64,000 bases of DNA from Marisediminitalea alba (GTDB lineage: Bacteria > Pseudomonadota > Gammaproteobacteria > Enterobacterales > Alteromonadaceae), in NCBI RefSeq assembly GCF_002993365.1, contig NZ_PVNP01000049.1:1-64000 (forward strand), read 5' to 3'. Position 1 is the first letter of the stretch, and each line of letters begins with the position of its first letter. The notes below the pieces were generated by a model that made no database searches, had not been told where the DNA came from, and saw nothing but the letters and a program-made list of their open reading frames with translations. Made by a program: the position numbers and the translations under genes. Positions 9,000-18,332 of the stretch are shown here, one piece after another.

Positions 9000-9869
9000 C
9001 TAATCATTAGTAGTATAGGGCGCCTGCAGTAATGATTTATGTTGATCCTGAACTTGCAGGCACTCGCCCAGGGAATCTTCATTCTCAAGGTCAATAACCG
9101 TTCTTCCCAGCAGCATGGATTTCGCTCTTTTGAACCATGGCTGGGATTGCATGAGGGTCTGAAATACACCGCTTTCCAGATTATGCTGAAAACCCTGGGT
9201 GAGTCTTTCAGCCAGCGCCATATTGCTTTTTTTTACATAAACCAAATACAGTAGTGGATAGCGTAAGACGTGTTGAGGTGCTATAGCCAGACCTTCTGTA
9301 TTTGTCGCCTGCATTTCGCCGGTAACTTCTGCTATACCTCTGGGGTAAAAATCAGCCAGGCCTTCTTGAATTGCACGGTAGGCAGAAAAGCGATCTGAGG
9401 GCAGAACAGTAAAACCGTTATTTACCAATATGTCATAGTCTTGCCATTTTGGAGACTGCACTACAATAAGCTCCTTCAGAGTGTCGATATCATTGATTTC
9501 CAATAACCGCTGGTCACCTTCACGAATAACGCTAACGCGAATGCCAAAAAGGCCTGCAATTTGCGGGATAAGCACAGGCTGATAGTTTTCATTACGTGCT
9601 AGCGAACAGGTGGCCCAGGCAATATCCGTGATATTTTGGTTGAGATTTCGTAACTGGCGTTCTTCTTCCATTGGAATTTTCAAATGCACGAGCCTGACCT
9701 GGCCAAAGTCCTCTTCAGTTATAGCAAGAGCCAGCTCTAACTGGTTATTAAGGTATTCAATGATTGGGTCCTGAACGGTAAAGGTTGGTATACGAACGAT
9801 TTCCATGGCACGAACCACTGCAGGATAAACACCCATCAGAGCGATAATAAATAACGCCATTTTATACAT
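9000..9869 (-). CDS. Periplasmic solute-binding-like protein (SBP type), first of a tandem pair
   Basis: 289 residues with an N-terminal signal peptide (MYKMALFIIALMGVYPAVVR). Alignable by eye with the next gene: EIVRIPTFT against EINIPTYQP, ITDIAWATCSLAR against LTDITWSITTIKR, GLFGIRVSVIREGDQRL against GLFGYRVMLVREKDERF, EGLADFYPRG against DGSADYFPRA, and LLGRTVIDLENE against LAGRTLISLENP. Divergence is high, so the duplication is old. The upstream 157 bases separate it from the rimK operon, and AGGGAA lies about 15 bases before the first ATG; the start is therefore less certain than most. No transporter partner is visible. Function unknown. Confidence 0.75.
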   Translation of the reverse strand: MYKMALFIIALMGVYPAVVRAMEIVRIPTFTVQDPIIEYLNNQLELALAITEEDFGQVRLVHLKIPMEEERQLRNLNQNITDIAWATCSLARNENYQPVLIPQIAGLFGIRVSVIREGDQRLLEINDIDTLKELIVVQSPKWQDYDILVNNGFTVLPSDRFSAYRAIQEGLADFYPRGIAEVTGEMQATNTEGLAIAPQHVLRYPLLYLVYVKKSNMALAERLTQGFQHNLESGVFQTLMQSQPWFKRAKSMLLGRTVIDLENEDSLGECLQVQDQHKSLLQAPYTTND

Positions 9870-10026
9870 GAGCAGCGCAATTCCCTATTGATAACCGTTA
9901 GAGTATAGGTGATGGTGTCTGATCCTGCACAGTTGGTTGTAGCGAAATACCGCTTGAAAAGTAAGAACCGGCTGAAGAAGTATGCTATCGGTTCGGTACC
10001 GTAAGGGCTGGCGTATTGTTGGAGGG

Positions 10027-10473
10027 TTATGACTGTGCCGGCAGGATAAACTCGTACTCCGGATCCACATAAAATTTTCCTACCATAGCCTGCCTGCCCA
10101 ACAGCATCAGATAAGTCATTTCTGAACGGTCAGTCAGTGTCAGTTTAATTTTCCATGACCGGGTACCCATCTGCAGGCGCGTGTTTATGACATAGCGCCG
10201 CTGCCGGTCTGCGGTGGAGCTTTTAATTTTCTTCTGGCTGAGCACCTTACTTTCGCAGCGTACCTTGCGGGCAACGTCGTGAATATCCGGGTGAATATCA
10301 AAGCGAATCCAACGTTCGTTGTCGCGCTCGAATTCTTCGATATTGTCTACGTGCAGCGATGACGTTGCGGCGCCGGTATCCACCCGCATGACTAAGTTAC
10401 TGATCCCCAGTTCTGGCATACTGCCATATTCAAGGGCGCCAATCATTTGTTTGGTTTTACTGGATTTGCTCAT
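10027..10473 (-). CDS. rimB: Retropepsin-like protease of the RimB / putative ATP-dependent zinc protease family
   Basis: 148-residue protein of the PF05618 family. The motif RVDTGAATSSLH at about residues 31-42 is the retropepsin-type active site (D-T-G-A) and MLLGRQAM near residues 122-129 corresponds to the second conserved loop. In Pseudomonas, RimB of this family is reported to act with RimK on glutamylated ribosomal protein S6. Here the start codon follows the stop of the deacylase gene immediately (TAAATG), so rimK, deacylase and this gene form a tight operon. The zinc-protease name in databases is historical; the sequence looks like an aspartic protease. Confidence 0.82.
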   Translation of the reverse strand: MSKSSKTKQMIGALEYGSMPELGISNLVMRVDTGAATSSLHVDNIEEFERDNERWIRFDIHPDIHDVARKVRCESKVLSQKKIKSSTADRQRRYVINTRLQMGTRSWKIKLTLTDRSEMTYLMLLGRQAMVGKFYVDPEYEFILPAQS

Positions 10474-11505
10474 TTACAAGGCCACCGTAGTGTCATTAGG
10501 TACCAGATCGTCTTGCAGCATTCCCACCTGCTCTGCAACAGTATCTGGTGTTTTAAAATAGGCGATGTGATAGATCGCCTCGCCTTCCTGGGTTAACGGG
10601 ATATTTTGTTTTCCAATTACTACTCCCTCTGCGGGGCTGGTGAGAGTGCCCAGAAACTGGCCGTAAGAATCGGCTATCGTGGCCAGTTTATCGCCTTTTT
10701 CTACATGATCGCCCAGCTGCGCCAGGTGGTTAATAAAACCGCTTTCAGGCGCCCGAACCCAGCCGCTGGAGCGGGCGATATAGGGTTTAATCGGCACGCC
10801 TTTGGCGCGGCTTTTATTGAGCATACCCAGATGACGCATGGTGTTGATAATGCCTTTTACCCCGGCCCGAATGGAAAACTCGTCGTAACGTAGGGCCTGC
10901 CCGGCTTCGTACAACAGAATTTTGATGCCGGCTTCACTGGCTGTAGCACGTAAGGAACCATCACGGATATCGGCGTTCAGTAGCACAGGTACTCCAAAGG
11001 CCTGCGCCATTGCGAGGACTTCCTCGTCGTCGAGGTCTGCGCGGATTTGCGGTAAATTACTGCGGTGAATCGCACCGGTATGCAGGTCGATGCCGACATC
11101 GCACTTACTGACCACCTCATTAAAAAACAAATGCGCCAAACGCCCGGCCAGGCTGCCTTTTCGACTGCCCGGAAAGCTGCGGTTGAGATCGCGCCGGTCC
11201 GGTAAATACCGTGACTGGTTAAGCACGCCGTAAACGTTAACGGTTGGAACGGCGATGAGCGTGCCCTTTAACCTGTCGATGGCCCGGGATTTAATGAGAC
11301 GGGCAATAATTTCAATGCCGTTCAGCTCATCACCGTGGATTGCCGCACTCACGAATAACGTAGGGCCTGCACGCTTACCGCGCTTCACATACACCGGAAT
11401 ACTCATACTGGTAGCAGTATAAAGAGGCGGCATATCCAGGGCGATTTTCTTCGTTTCACCAGCCAGTATGGTTTCACCGCCAATCACAAGCCCTTTGGTG
11501 GCCAT
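10474..11505 (-). CDS. Succinylglutamate desuccinylase/aspartoacylase-family deacylase
   Basis: 343-residue member of the AstE/aspartoacylase branch of M14 metallo-carboxypeptidase-like enzymes. The zinc-binding motif FVSAAIHGDELNG (H and E ligands) lies at about residues 52-64 and GIDLHTGAI near residues 138-146 supplies the further His; RRDLNRSFPGS is the substrate carboxylate-binding arginine region. The C-terminal 80 residues, from SGWVRAPESGFI, resemble a lipoyl-like beta-barrel seen in this subfamily. It overlaps rimK by one base (TGATG) and is followed without gap by the retropepsin gene. It may remove an amide-linked acidic residue, perhaps connected to RimK-made glutamate tails; that link is inference from operon structure. 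Confidence 0.85.
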   Translation of the reverse strand: MATKGLVIGGETILAGETKKIALDMPPLYTATSMSIPVYVKRGKRAGPTLFVSAAIHGDELNGIEIIARLIKSRAIDRLKGTLIAVPTVNVYGVLNQSRYLPDRRDLNRSFPGSRKGSLAGRLAHLFFNEVVSKCDVGIDLHTGAIHRSNLPQIRADLDDEEVLAMAQAFGVPVLLNADIRDGSLRATASEAGIKILLYEAGQALRYDEFSIRAGVKGIINTMRHLGMLNKSRAKGVPIKPYIARSSGWVRAPESGFINHLAQLGDHVEKGDKLATIADSYGQFLGTLTSPAEGVVIGKQNIPLTQEGEAIYHIAYFKTPDTVAEQVGMLQDDLVPNDTTVAL

Positions 11506-12410
11506 CAGCCTTTTCCTTTCGTTTTCGTTTTGTGTGGCTTTGCTGACGTTTCGATAAACTGAATAATCATGCTGGCCACATCTTTACTGGTCGCTTTTTC
11601 AATACCTTCCAAACCAGGGGAGGAGTTTACTTCCATAACCACTGGTCCGCGTGAAGAGCGCAAAATATCGACACCACAACAGTTTAAGCCCATGGTTTTC
11701 GCTGCGTTGATAGCGGTTTTTCGCTCTGCTGGTGATAAACGCACCAGGCTGGCTGAGCCACCACGGTGCAGATTAGAACGAAACTCGCCCGGCGCTGCCT
11801 GGCGTTTCATTGCGGCAATCACTTTGCCACCAACAACGAAACAACGAATATCGGCACCACCAGCTTCTTTAATATATTCCTGAACCAGAATGCTGGCATT
11901 AAGACCCATAAAGGCTTCGATCATTGCCTCGGCAGTTTTTTGAGTTTCAGCCAGCACTACCCCGATCCCCTGGGTTCCCTCAAGTAATTTTATAACCACC
12001 GGTGCGCCGCCAACGTTTTTAATTACGTCGTCGACTTTATCCGGATGATGGGCGAAGCCGGTACGGGGCATGCCAATCCCTTTACGGGATAAAAGCTGTA
12101 AGGAGCGAAGTTTATCCCGGGAACGGCTGATGGCTACTGACTCGTTGATGCTGTATGTGCCCATCATTTCAAACTGACGTACCACCGAGGTGCCATAAAA
12201 GGTCACCGATGCCCCAATGCGCGGAATAACCGCATCATAGTCAGGTAGTCTCTCACCTTTATAGCGAACCGACGGATCGCTGCTGGTAATGTCCATATAG
12301 CAGTGCATGGTGTCTATGATATCCACGGCGTGTCCGCGCTGCTCTGCAGCCTCTTTGAGGCGGCGGGTAGAGTAAAGGCGGGGATTTCGGGATAGTATTG
12401 CAATTCGCAT
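11505..12410 (-). CDS. rimK: RimK ATP-grasp ligase, glutamylation of ribosomal protein S6
   Basis: 301 residues, against 300 in E. coli RimK, with close similarity along the whole length: [20 protein letters not shown] at the start, [40 protein letters not shown], the ATP-grasp core [39 protein letters not shown] and the metal-binding [18 protein letters not shown]. RimK adds glutamate residues to the C-terminus of S6 and can make poly-alpha-glutamate. It heads an operon with a deacylase and a retropepsin-like protease. The 186 bases before it contain an inverted repeat GACGGTGA/TCACCGTC that may be regulatory. Identification is firm. Confidence 0.95.
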   Translation of the reverse strand: MRIAILSRNPRLYSTRRLKEAAEQRGHAVDIIDTMHCYMDITSSDPSVRYKGERLPDYDAVIPRIGASVTFYGTSVVRQFEMMGTYSINESVAISRSRDKLRSLQLLSRKGIGMPRTGFAHHPDKVDDVIKNVGGAPVVIKLLEGTQGIGVVLAETQKTAEAMIEAFMGLNASILVQEYIKEAGGADIRCFVVGGKVIAAMKRQAAPGEFRSNLHRGGSASLVRLSPAERKTAINAAKTMGLNCCGVDILRSSRGPVVMEVNSSPGLEGIEKATSKDVASMIIQFIETSAKPHKTKTKGKG

Positions 12411-12596
12411 GGTTCAGCCTAATTCTGGTTGCGGCAAAAAACGGCATACTTTGCCTTGTGTGAGAGTATTGTAAAGTAAATAAAATTTGTCGTGACGGTG
12501 ATAAATATTGAGTAATAACAAGACTCACCGTCTACCGTATTGTTTATAGCATACGCCTAAAAAAGGGCCATTGTCACGGGGAGATGCTGCCCACAA

Positions 12597-15500
12597 TTAG
12601 TGGGCAGATTTAATATACCGGGTCATACTTTTCAGCAAAGCGCGCAGCTTGGCGGGTTTAATGGGTTTGCTCAGATAATTCACTCCTTGTTCCTTACAGC
12701 GGGTCACCACATCCTCATCGTGAGTGGCGGTAACCAGTGAGGCAGGCAGTACAATATCGAGATGCTGGCGAATAGCGTCAATTAAGTCCAGACCATTCTG
12801 ATCGTTGCCAAGCTGGTAATCCATCAGCAAAATTTGCGGCGAGAAAATATCGGCCTGAGTGATAGCATCGTCCCAGTTATCCGCAAGCACTGTACTGACA
12901 CCCCATTTTTCTAACAGGGTTTGCAGTGCGTCGAGATTTTCCTGCTGGTCGTCTACACACAAAACCCGTAAACCGCGGAAGGACGCGGTGGGGTTGGCCA
13001 GCGACGTATGCTTTGAGATCAGAGGCTGGGTTATAGGGAAGCTTAGCGAGAAGCAGCTTCCCCGACCCACTTCAGATTCCACTTTTACCTTACACTGCAT
13101 CTGCTGGCTTAAGCGCCTTACTACACCCAAACCCAGCCCTATGCCATGCTCGGAGCTTTCATTGGTGCGATAGAAGTCGCTAAAGATTAACGCCTGTTGC
13201 TCCTTGGAAATACCAATGCCGGTATCACGAATTTCAATCAGCAACTTCCCGTCGCGCTTACGGGTTGAAAGTAGTACTTTACCCGAATTTGTGTATTTCA
13301 CGGCATTAGACAGCAGGTTCTGGATAATTCGGTACAAGAACGTTTTGTCGGCGTATACCCAGCAGTCCAGTAAACGGGTGCGCAGGGTGAGGCCTTTATC
13401 TCTGGCGCGCATGGATAATTCATCCACGATGGGATCGCACAAATCCTTGATATTTACCGGCTCCGGGTTGGGCTTGAGTTCGCCCTGGTCCAAACGGGAG
13501 ATATCCAGCAGGGTGGCTATCAGCGCTTCACTGGAGGTTACCGAGTGATTGAGTTTGTTGACGATGTTATTCACTGCCTCTGGTAGTCTGGCTTCCTGCA
13601 ATGCAGACACATAAAGCTTGGCGGCGTTCAGTGGCTGCAATACATCGTGACTGGCCAGCGCCAGAAAGCGGGTTTTACTGGCATTGGCATCTTCGGCCTG
13701 TTTACGGGCGCGGATAAGCTCCTTTTCTACGCCGCGTCGGCGCTCGATCTCGAGGCGTAACTCGGCGTTAATCGAGTGTACTTCTTCCGTGCGTTTTTTA
13801 ATACGTAGCTCAAGGTCGATATTGGACTCTTCCAGCGCCTGCTGGATTTCCACATGCCCGGTAATGTCATTAAAGCTGGTTACGAAGCCACCACCAGGAA
13901 GCGGGTTACCAACCATCTCAATAACCCGGCCGTCGCTGCGTTGGCGGGTGAACCGGTGAGGCGTACCGGAGCGCAAATGTTCCAGGCGTTTCTCGATTTC
14001 GCCTTCAATATCATTAACCCCGAACTCGCCCCGTTCGGCGTTATAGCGAATGAGCTTTTCTATCGGCATGCCCACCACTAAAAAATCTTCCGGATAGGTA
14101 TACAGTGTTGCGTACTGTTTATTCCAGGCCACCAGGTTAAGGTGTTTATCAATAACGCTGATGCCCTGATCCATATTCTCCAGCGAGGTCAGCAGGGCGG
14201 TCATGTTAAACTGCATGGCCTGAGTGGTATCGTCGAAGAAGTTAATAACTTCGGTAAAGTCGAGCTTCTTACCACGCAGGACACTGTCGATTAGTGCCTT
14301 AGCACTGGAAGCGCCGATAACACCGCCGAGCGCTCTTTCACAAAATGCCATAAACGCGTCATCCGGCACCTGAGAGCTTTCAACGGTGGTGTGGTGTAAC
14401 TGCTGATATTCATTGACGAGTTGTTTACAGCGCCCGGTACCCATAAAGGTGGAGAGCAGCGTGATAAGGTCGGCAATGGTAACATTCACGCTTTGATTTT
14501 TGAGCGGCGTATTGCGTACCTCGGCAGGTGAGACGAAGGCTTCAGCCTGGATTCGGTCTATCAGTCGGGCTGGTGCAAACCAGGAAAACAAGACATAGGC
14601 CATGCCATTGGCAATCAGACTGATAATCGCGCCCTGGCTAAGTAACTCGCTTTGCTCAAAGTCTGTAGTGGAGTTGTTGACGATGGGAAGCACCAGCCAC
14701 AATACCCATGTTATTAACCCTACTACCAGGCCTGCGTATACACCGTGGGCGTGGCCGCGTTTCCAGTACAGACCACCAATTACCGCAGGCATAAGCTGAA
14801 TAACCAGTGAAAAGGCAATCAAACCAATCGAATGTAACGAGCGGCTACCGGTCATTTGCTGGTGGTACAAAAAGGCCAGTAGCAGAATAATGCCAATAAT
14901 TACCCGTCGGATGAGCCGAATACGTTTACCATAGTCACCGTAAGCAGAGGAATGTTGCTTTACTGCCAGTAAGCGCGGCAGCACTACGTCGTTAGTCAGC
15001 ATAGTACTGAGTGTTAGTGTGGCTACGATGATCATCGCTGTGGCGGCCGACAATCCGCCAACAAACACAATCACCTGCAGTAAAAAAGACTCCGAAAAAA
15101 TGGCCAGTGATAACACGTAGGTATCCGGCTCAATGGGGTTATCAGCAAAAACCGATTGCCCGGCCATGGCTATAATCGGGATCACCGCGGCGGTGATTGC
15201 CAGATATAGCGGGAACAACCAGCGCGCTGTTTTAAGGTGATTCAGGCTCAGGTTATCAACAATGGCCACGTGAAACTGACGGGGCAAACAAATCACCGCA
15301 GCGGCGGCCATGATCACCTGTGCAAAAAAGGTAAAAGAGGAAAACTGAGACAGTGCTTCAGTGGTGAGAAAATCTTCCAGGATTGGCCTGGTTTCCTGCT
15401 CGTACCACGCCTGATAGCCGACGATGGCTACAAGAACCAGCGCTAACAGTTTAATTGAAGATTCAAAGGAAATGGCCAGAATTAAGCCGCGGCGGTATTC

Positions 15501-16028
15501 GGTAACGTCGGTTTGCTTAGTCCCAAAATAAATGGCAAACAGGGCAATAAAGGCGGTGGCCAGGACAATAATAAACTGGCTGTTAGGCTGATTGGTTAAC
15601 AGTTTAAAGGTGGCACCTATGGCTTTTAATTGCAGCGCTATGTACGGAATGGTAGCCATCAAAGCGATGATGGTCACCAACAGGGCAACCGCCTGACGTT
15701 TGCCATACCGGGACGCAATAAAGTCAGCAATAGTGTTGATATGCTGCTTTTTGCTGACCAGTGTCAGTTTATAAATAAACCGGTAGCCGAGCACGTAAAC
15801 CAATACAGGCCCAAGTAAAATAGGTAAATATATCCAGGTATCGCGCGATGCCTGGCCTACCGCGCCAAAAAAGGTCCAGGCGGTACAGTAAATGGCCAGT
15901 GCCAGCGAGTAGATCACCGGGTGTGAGGTTATCCATCTGGCAGTGGGAGAATTCTTATCTCCCCAGCTGGCGATATAGAATAATAAAAATAAATAAACGA
16001 GTGCGAGCGAAACCCAACCGAACGTCAT
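12597..16028 (-). CDS. crbS: Hybrid sensor kinase with SSSF symporter domain, CrbS-like
   Basis: 1143-residue membrane kinase. Residues 1 to about 490 form a 13-TM sodium/solute-symporter domain; about 509-595 is a STAC-type linker domain (VTIADLITLLSTFMGTGR to DSVLRG); about 610-725 a PAS domain (MDQGISVIDKHLNLVAWN); a coiled coil follows; the HisKA domain carries H794 in LALASHDVLQPLNA; then HATPase with NLLSNAVKYTN and DTGIGIS and GLGLGVV; a C-terminal receiver has D1070 in LLMDYQLGNDQ. This is the architecture of Vibrio CrbS (acetate switch) and Pseudomonas CbrA/MxtR. AGGACAAGG precedes the ATG. Unlike in many relatives it is separated from its likely partner crbR. It lies divergent from the DUF4212/symporter operon. 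Confidence 0.9.
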   Translation of the reverse strand: MTFGWVSLALVYLFLLFYIASWGDKNSPTARWITSHPVIYSLALAIYCTAWTFFGAVGQASRDTWIYLPILLGPVLVYVLGYRFIYKLTLVSKKQHINTIADFIASRYGKRQAVALLVTIIALMATIPYIALQLKAIGATFKLLTNQPNSQFIIVLATAFIALFAIYFGTKQTDVTEYRRGLILAISFESSIKLLALVLVAIVGYQAWYEQETRPILEDFLTTEALSQFSSFTFFAQVIMAAAAVICLPRQFHVAIVDNLSLNHLKTARWLFPLYLAITAAVIPIIAMAGQSVFADNPIEPDTYVLSLAIFSESFLLQVIVFVGGLSAATAMIIVATLTLSTMLTNDVVLPRLLAVKQHSSAYGDYGKRIRLIRRVIIGIILLLAFLYHQQMTGSRSLHSIGLIAFSLVIQLMPAVIGGLYWKRGHAHGVYAGLVVGLITWVLWLVLPIVNNSTTDFEQSELLSQGAIISLIANGMAYVLFSWFAPARLIDRIQAEAFVSPAEVRNTPLKNQSVNVTIADLITLLSTFMGTGRCKQLVNEYQQLHHTTVESSQVPDDAFMAFCERALGGVIGASSAKALIDSVLRGKKLDFTEVINFFDDTTQAMQFNMTALLTSLENMDQGISVIDKHLNLVAWNKQYATLYTYPEDFLVVGMPIEKLIRYNAERGEFGVNDIEGEIEKRLEHLRSGTPHRFTRQRSDGRVIEMVGNPLPGGGFVTSFNDITGHVEIQQALEESNIDLELRIKKRTEEVHSINAELRLEIERRRGVEKELIRARKQAEDANASKTRFLALASHDVLQPLNAAKLYVSALQEARLPEAVNNIVNKLNHSVTSSEALIATLLDISRLDQGELKPNPEPVNIKDLCDPIVDELSMRARDKGLTLRTRLLDCWVYADKTFLYRIIQNLLSNAVKYTNSGKVLLSTRKRDGKLLIEIRDTGIGISKEQQALIFSDFYRTNESSEHGIGLGLGVVRRLSQQMQCKVKVESEVGRGSCFSLSFPITQPLISKHTSLANPTASFRGLRVLCVDDQQENLDALQTLLEKWGVSTVLADNWDDAITQADIFSPQILLMDYQLGNDQNGLDLIDAIRQHLDIVLPASLVTATHDEDVVTRCKEQGVNYLSKPIKPAKLRALLKSMTRYIKSAH

Positions 16029-16095
16029 GCCTTGTCCTAACAGGTTTTTAACAAATCTGACTGCATTATAACCAACCCCCTAAGACCTTACCTAC

Positions 16096-16131
16096 GACCA
16101 TGGTCTCATTTCTTGAATTGACAGGCCCGTC
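16096..16131. promoter_or_regulatory. GAC-N4-GTC palindrome and second inverted repeat between crbS and the symporter operon
   Basis: CGACCATGGTCT contains GAC-CATG-GTC at 16096-16105, the same GAC-N4-GTC layout as the two sites upstream of acs. A second near-palindrome, GACAGGCCCGTC, lies at 16120-16131. Both sit in the 255-base divergent region between crbS (minus) and the DUF4212 gene (plus). A single GAC-N4-GTC is expected by chance about once in 4 kb, so this site is suggestive only in combination with the acs promoter sites. Confidence 0.45.
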
Positions 16132-16283
16132 TAGAGTATATCCGAAGCTCCTAATAATGCGGTTTTTAGGCGATTTTGGCGGTTTGGGATTGCCAGGGCA
16201 AGCGCTAAAGTCGCCTGAGAAGCTCTCCGTTAGGAAAATGTAAAAATAGAACATCGAATTAACCTGTTGATGAGGACGGAAAG

Positions 16284-16550
16284 ATGGCATTTAAAAGTGA
16301 TGACGACAAAACGGCGTATTGGAAGGAGAACCTCTCCATCCTCGCCAAATTGTTAGTAGTCTGGTTTGTCGTGTCTTTTGGCTGCGGCATTCTTTTAGTA
16401 GACGTGCTAAACGAAATCCAATTCTTTGGCTTTAAGCTGGGATTCTGGTTTGCACAGCAAGGTGCAATATACGTGTTTGTGGTACTCATTTTTGTGTATA
16501 TGGCCAAAATGAATGCATTAGACAAAAAATACGGCGTAGACGAGGAGTAA
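16284..16550 (+). CDS. DUF4212 small subunit of SSS-type symporter
   Basis: 88-residue membrane protein with two TM helices (about 22-43 and 55-75), YWKENLSILAKLLVVWFVVS being typical of DUF4212 (sodium:solute symporter small subunit). The family nearly always precedes a large SSS symporter, as here, where the next start lies 4 bases beyond the stop. TGAGGACGGAAAG before the ATG contains a good ribosome binding site. The pair is common in gammaproteobacteria with acs and crbS and is thought to carry acetate or another short monocarboxylate. The candidate operator at 16096 lies about 180 bases upstream. Confidence 0.92.
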   Translation: MAFKSDDDKTAYWKENLSILAKLLVVWFVVSFGCGILLVDVLNEIQFFGFKLGFWFAQQGAIYVFVVLIFVYMAKMNALDKKYGVDEE

Positions 16551-16554
16551 TCCA

Positions 16555-18279
16555 ATGGATGTACAATTATTAACCTTTATCATCGTTGGCGCCTCGTTTG
16601 CCCTGTATATCGCAATCGCGATTTGGGCCCGCGCTGGTTCAACCAACGACTTCTATGTTGCCGGCGGTGGTGTTCCACCTGTCCTTAACGGTATGGCAAC
16701 CGCAGCGGACTGGATGTCAGCCGCATCATTTATCTCTATGGCCGGTCTGATTTCCTTTATGGGTTACGACGGCGCTGTTTACCTGATGGGCTGGACTGGT
16801 GGTTATGTACTGCTGGCGTTATGTCTTGCGCCCTACTTACGTAAGTTCGGTAAATTTACTGTACCGGATTTCATTGGTGATCGCTACTACTCACAGACCG
16901 CACGTACTGTGGCGGTATTCTGTGCCATCTTCGTAAGCTTTACTTATGTTGCCGGTCAGATGCGTGGTGTTGGCGTAGTATTCAGCCGCTTCCTTGAAGT
17001 TGATATTGTTACCGGTGTGGTTATCGGTATGGCAATTGTATTCTTCTACACTGTACTGGGTGGTATGAAAGGCATCACCTACACTCAGGTTGCCCAGTAC
17101 TGCGTATTGATTTTTGCTTACTTAGTACCTTGTGTATTTATTTCTGTAATGGTGACTGGTCACATTCTGCCACAAACTGCCTTCGGTGCAACGCTGGCTG
17201 ACGGGTCCGGGATGTACATGCTGGAGAAACTGGACCAGATTTCACTGGCACTTGGATTTGCTGAGTATACCACCGGAACGAAGAGCACCATTGACGTATT
17301 CTTTATTACCTTCGCACTGATGGTAGGTACTGCGGGTCTGCCTCATGTAATCGTACGTTTCTTCACTGTACCTAAAGTTCGTGATGCACGTAAGAGTGCG
17401 GGTTGGGCGCTGGTCTTCATCGCTATCCTATATACCACTGCACCGGCACTGGCTTCATTTGGCCGCGTAAATATGATTGAAACCATCAATGGTCCGGATC
17501 TGGCGGGTACGCCTTACGCTGAAGCGCCTACCTGGATTAAGAACTGGGAAAAAACCGGCCTTATCGAATTTAACGATAAGAATGGTGATGGCAACATGTA
17601 CTATGCAGCGGGTAGCATTACCGACCCTAACAGCGCTAACGAAGTGAAAGTTGACCGTGACATCATGGTGCTGGCTAACCCTGAAATCGCCAATCTGCCG
17701 GCCTGGGTAATCGCGCTGGTGGCAGCTGGTGGTGTAGCCGCGGCACTGTCTACTTCAGCGGGTCTGCTGCTGGTAATCTCTACCTCGGTATCGCACGACT
17801 TACTGAAACGAAACTTTGCGCCAAACATCTCCGATAAAGCTGAGCTGGGCTATGCCCGACTGGCAGCCGGTGTGGCGATTGTTATTGCCGGTTACTTTGG
17901 TATTAACCCGCCAGGATTCGTAGCGCAGGTGGTCGCCTTCGCGTTCGGTCTCGCGGCCTCGAGCTTCTTCCCTGCCATCATTATGGGTATCTTTAGCAAG
18001 CGTATGAATGATAAAGGTGCTGTGGCAGGTATGGTCTCGGGTATCGCGTTTACCGCCGCCTATATCATCTACTTCAAGTTTGTGAACCCGGCGGCTAACG
18101 TACCTGCTAACTGGTGGTTCGGCATTTCACCTGAGGGTATCGGTACCCTGGGTATGCTGGTGAACTTCGCAGTAGCTTACGGCGTGTTCAAGATGACTGA
18201 TGAAGCACCTCAGGAAATCCAGGAAATGGTTGAAAGTATCCGCTTCCCGAAAGGTGCGGGTGAAGCTTCGGCTCACTAA
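16555..18279 (+). CDS. Sodium:solute symporter, acetate-permease (ActP-like) large subunit
   Basis: 574-residue SSS-family symporter with about 13 TM helices. Family blocks are visible: DFYVAGGGVPPVLNGMATAA near residues 31-50, DWMSAASFISMAGL, VPDFIGDRYYS, GTAGLPHVIVRFFTV and AAALSTSAGLLLVISTSVSH. It belongs to the DUF4212-associated subtype, distinct from the E. coli YjcH/ActP pair, and has an extra polar loop (about residues 310-375) rich in Asn/Asp. It is expected to import acetate or a similar monocarboxylate with Na+. Place in the cluster (acs, crbR, crbS nearby) supports acetate, but substrate is not proved by sequence. A terminator follows at 18304. Confidence 0.9.
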   Translation: MDVQLLTFIIVGASFALYIAIAIWARAGSTNDFYVAGGGVPPVLNGMATAADWMSAASFISMAGLISFMGYDGAVYLMGWTGGYVLLALCLAPYLRKFGKFTVPDFIGDRYYSQTARTVAVFCAIFVSFTYVAGQMRGVGVVFSRFLEVDIVTGVVIGMAIVFFYTVLGGMKGITYTQVAQYCVLIFAYLVPCVFISVMVTGHILPQTAFGATLADGSGMYMLEKLDQISLALGFAEYTTGTKSTIDVFFITFALMVGTAGLPHVIVRFFTVPKVRDARKSAGWALVFIAILYTTAPALASFGRVNMIETINGPDLAGTPYAEAPTWIKNWEKTGLIEFNDKNGDGNMYYAAGSITDPNSANEVKVDRDIMVLANPEIANLPAWVIALVAAGGVAAALSTSAGLLLVISTSVSHDLLKRNFAPNISDKAELGYARLAAGVAIVIAGYFGINPPGFVAQVVAFAFGLAASSFFPAIIMGIFSKRMNDKGAVAGMVSGIAFTAAYIIYFKFVNPAANVPANWWFGISPEGIGTLGMLVNFAVAYGVFKMTDEAPQEIQEMVESIRFPKGAGEASAH

Positions 18280-18303
18280 GATTGACTAACATTTAATTAA
18301 GAA

Positions 18304-18332
18304 AAGGCTCACCTTGTGGTGGGCCTTCTTTA
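18304..18332 (+). terminator. Terminator of the DUF4212-symporter operon
   Basis: AAGGCTCACC (18304-18313), loop TTGT, GGTGGGCCTT (18318-18327) followed by CTTTATTT. One internal mismatch-type pairing (T-G) is present. It lies 25 bases after the symporter stop. Confidence 0.8.

Noticed and set aside
12540..12596. Terminator for crbS (GGGC...GCCC followed by T on the minus strand)
   Set aside because: The stem is only about four pairs with a long loop; not listed as a feature.
16066..16290. Minus-strand frame in the crbS-symporter gap
   Set aside because: Low complexity composition, no ribosome binding site, overlaps the promoter region and the start of the DUF4212 gene.
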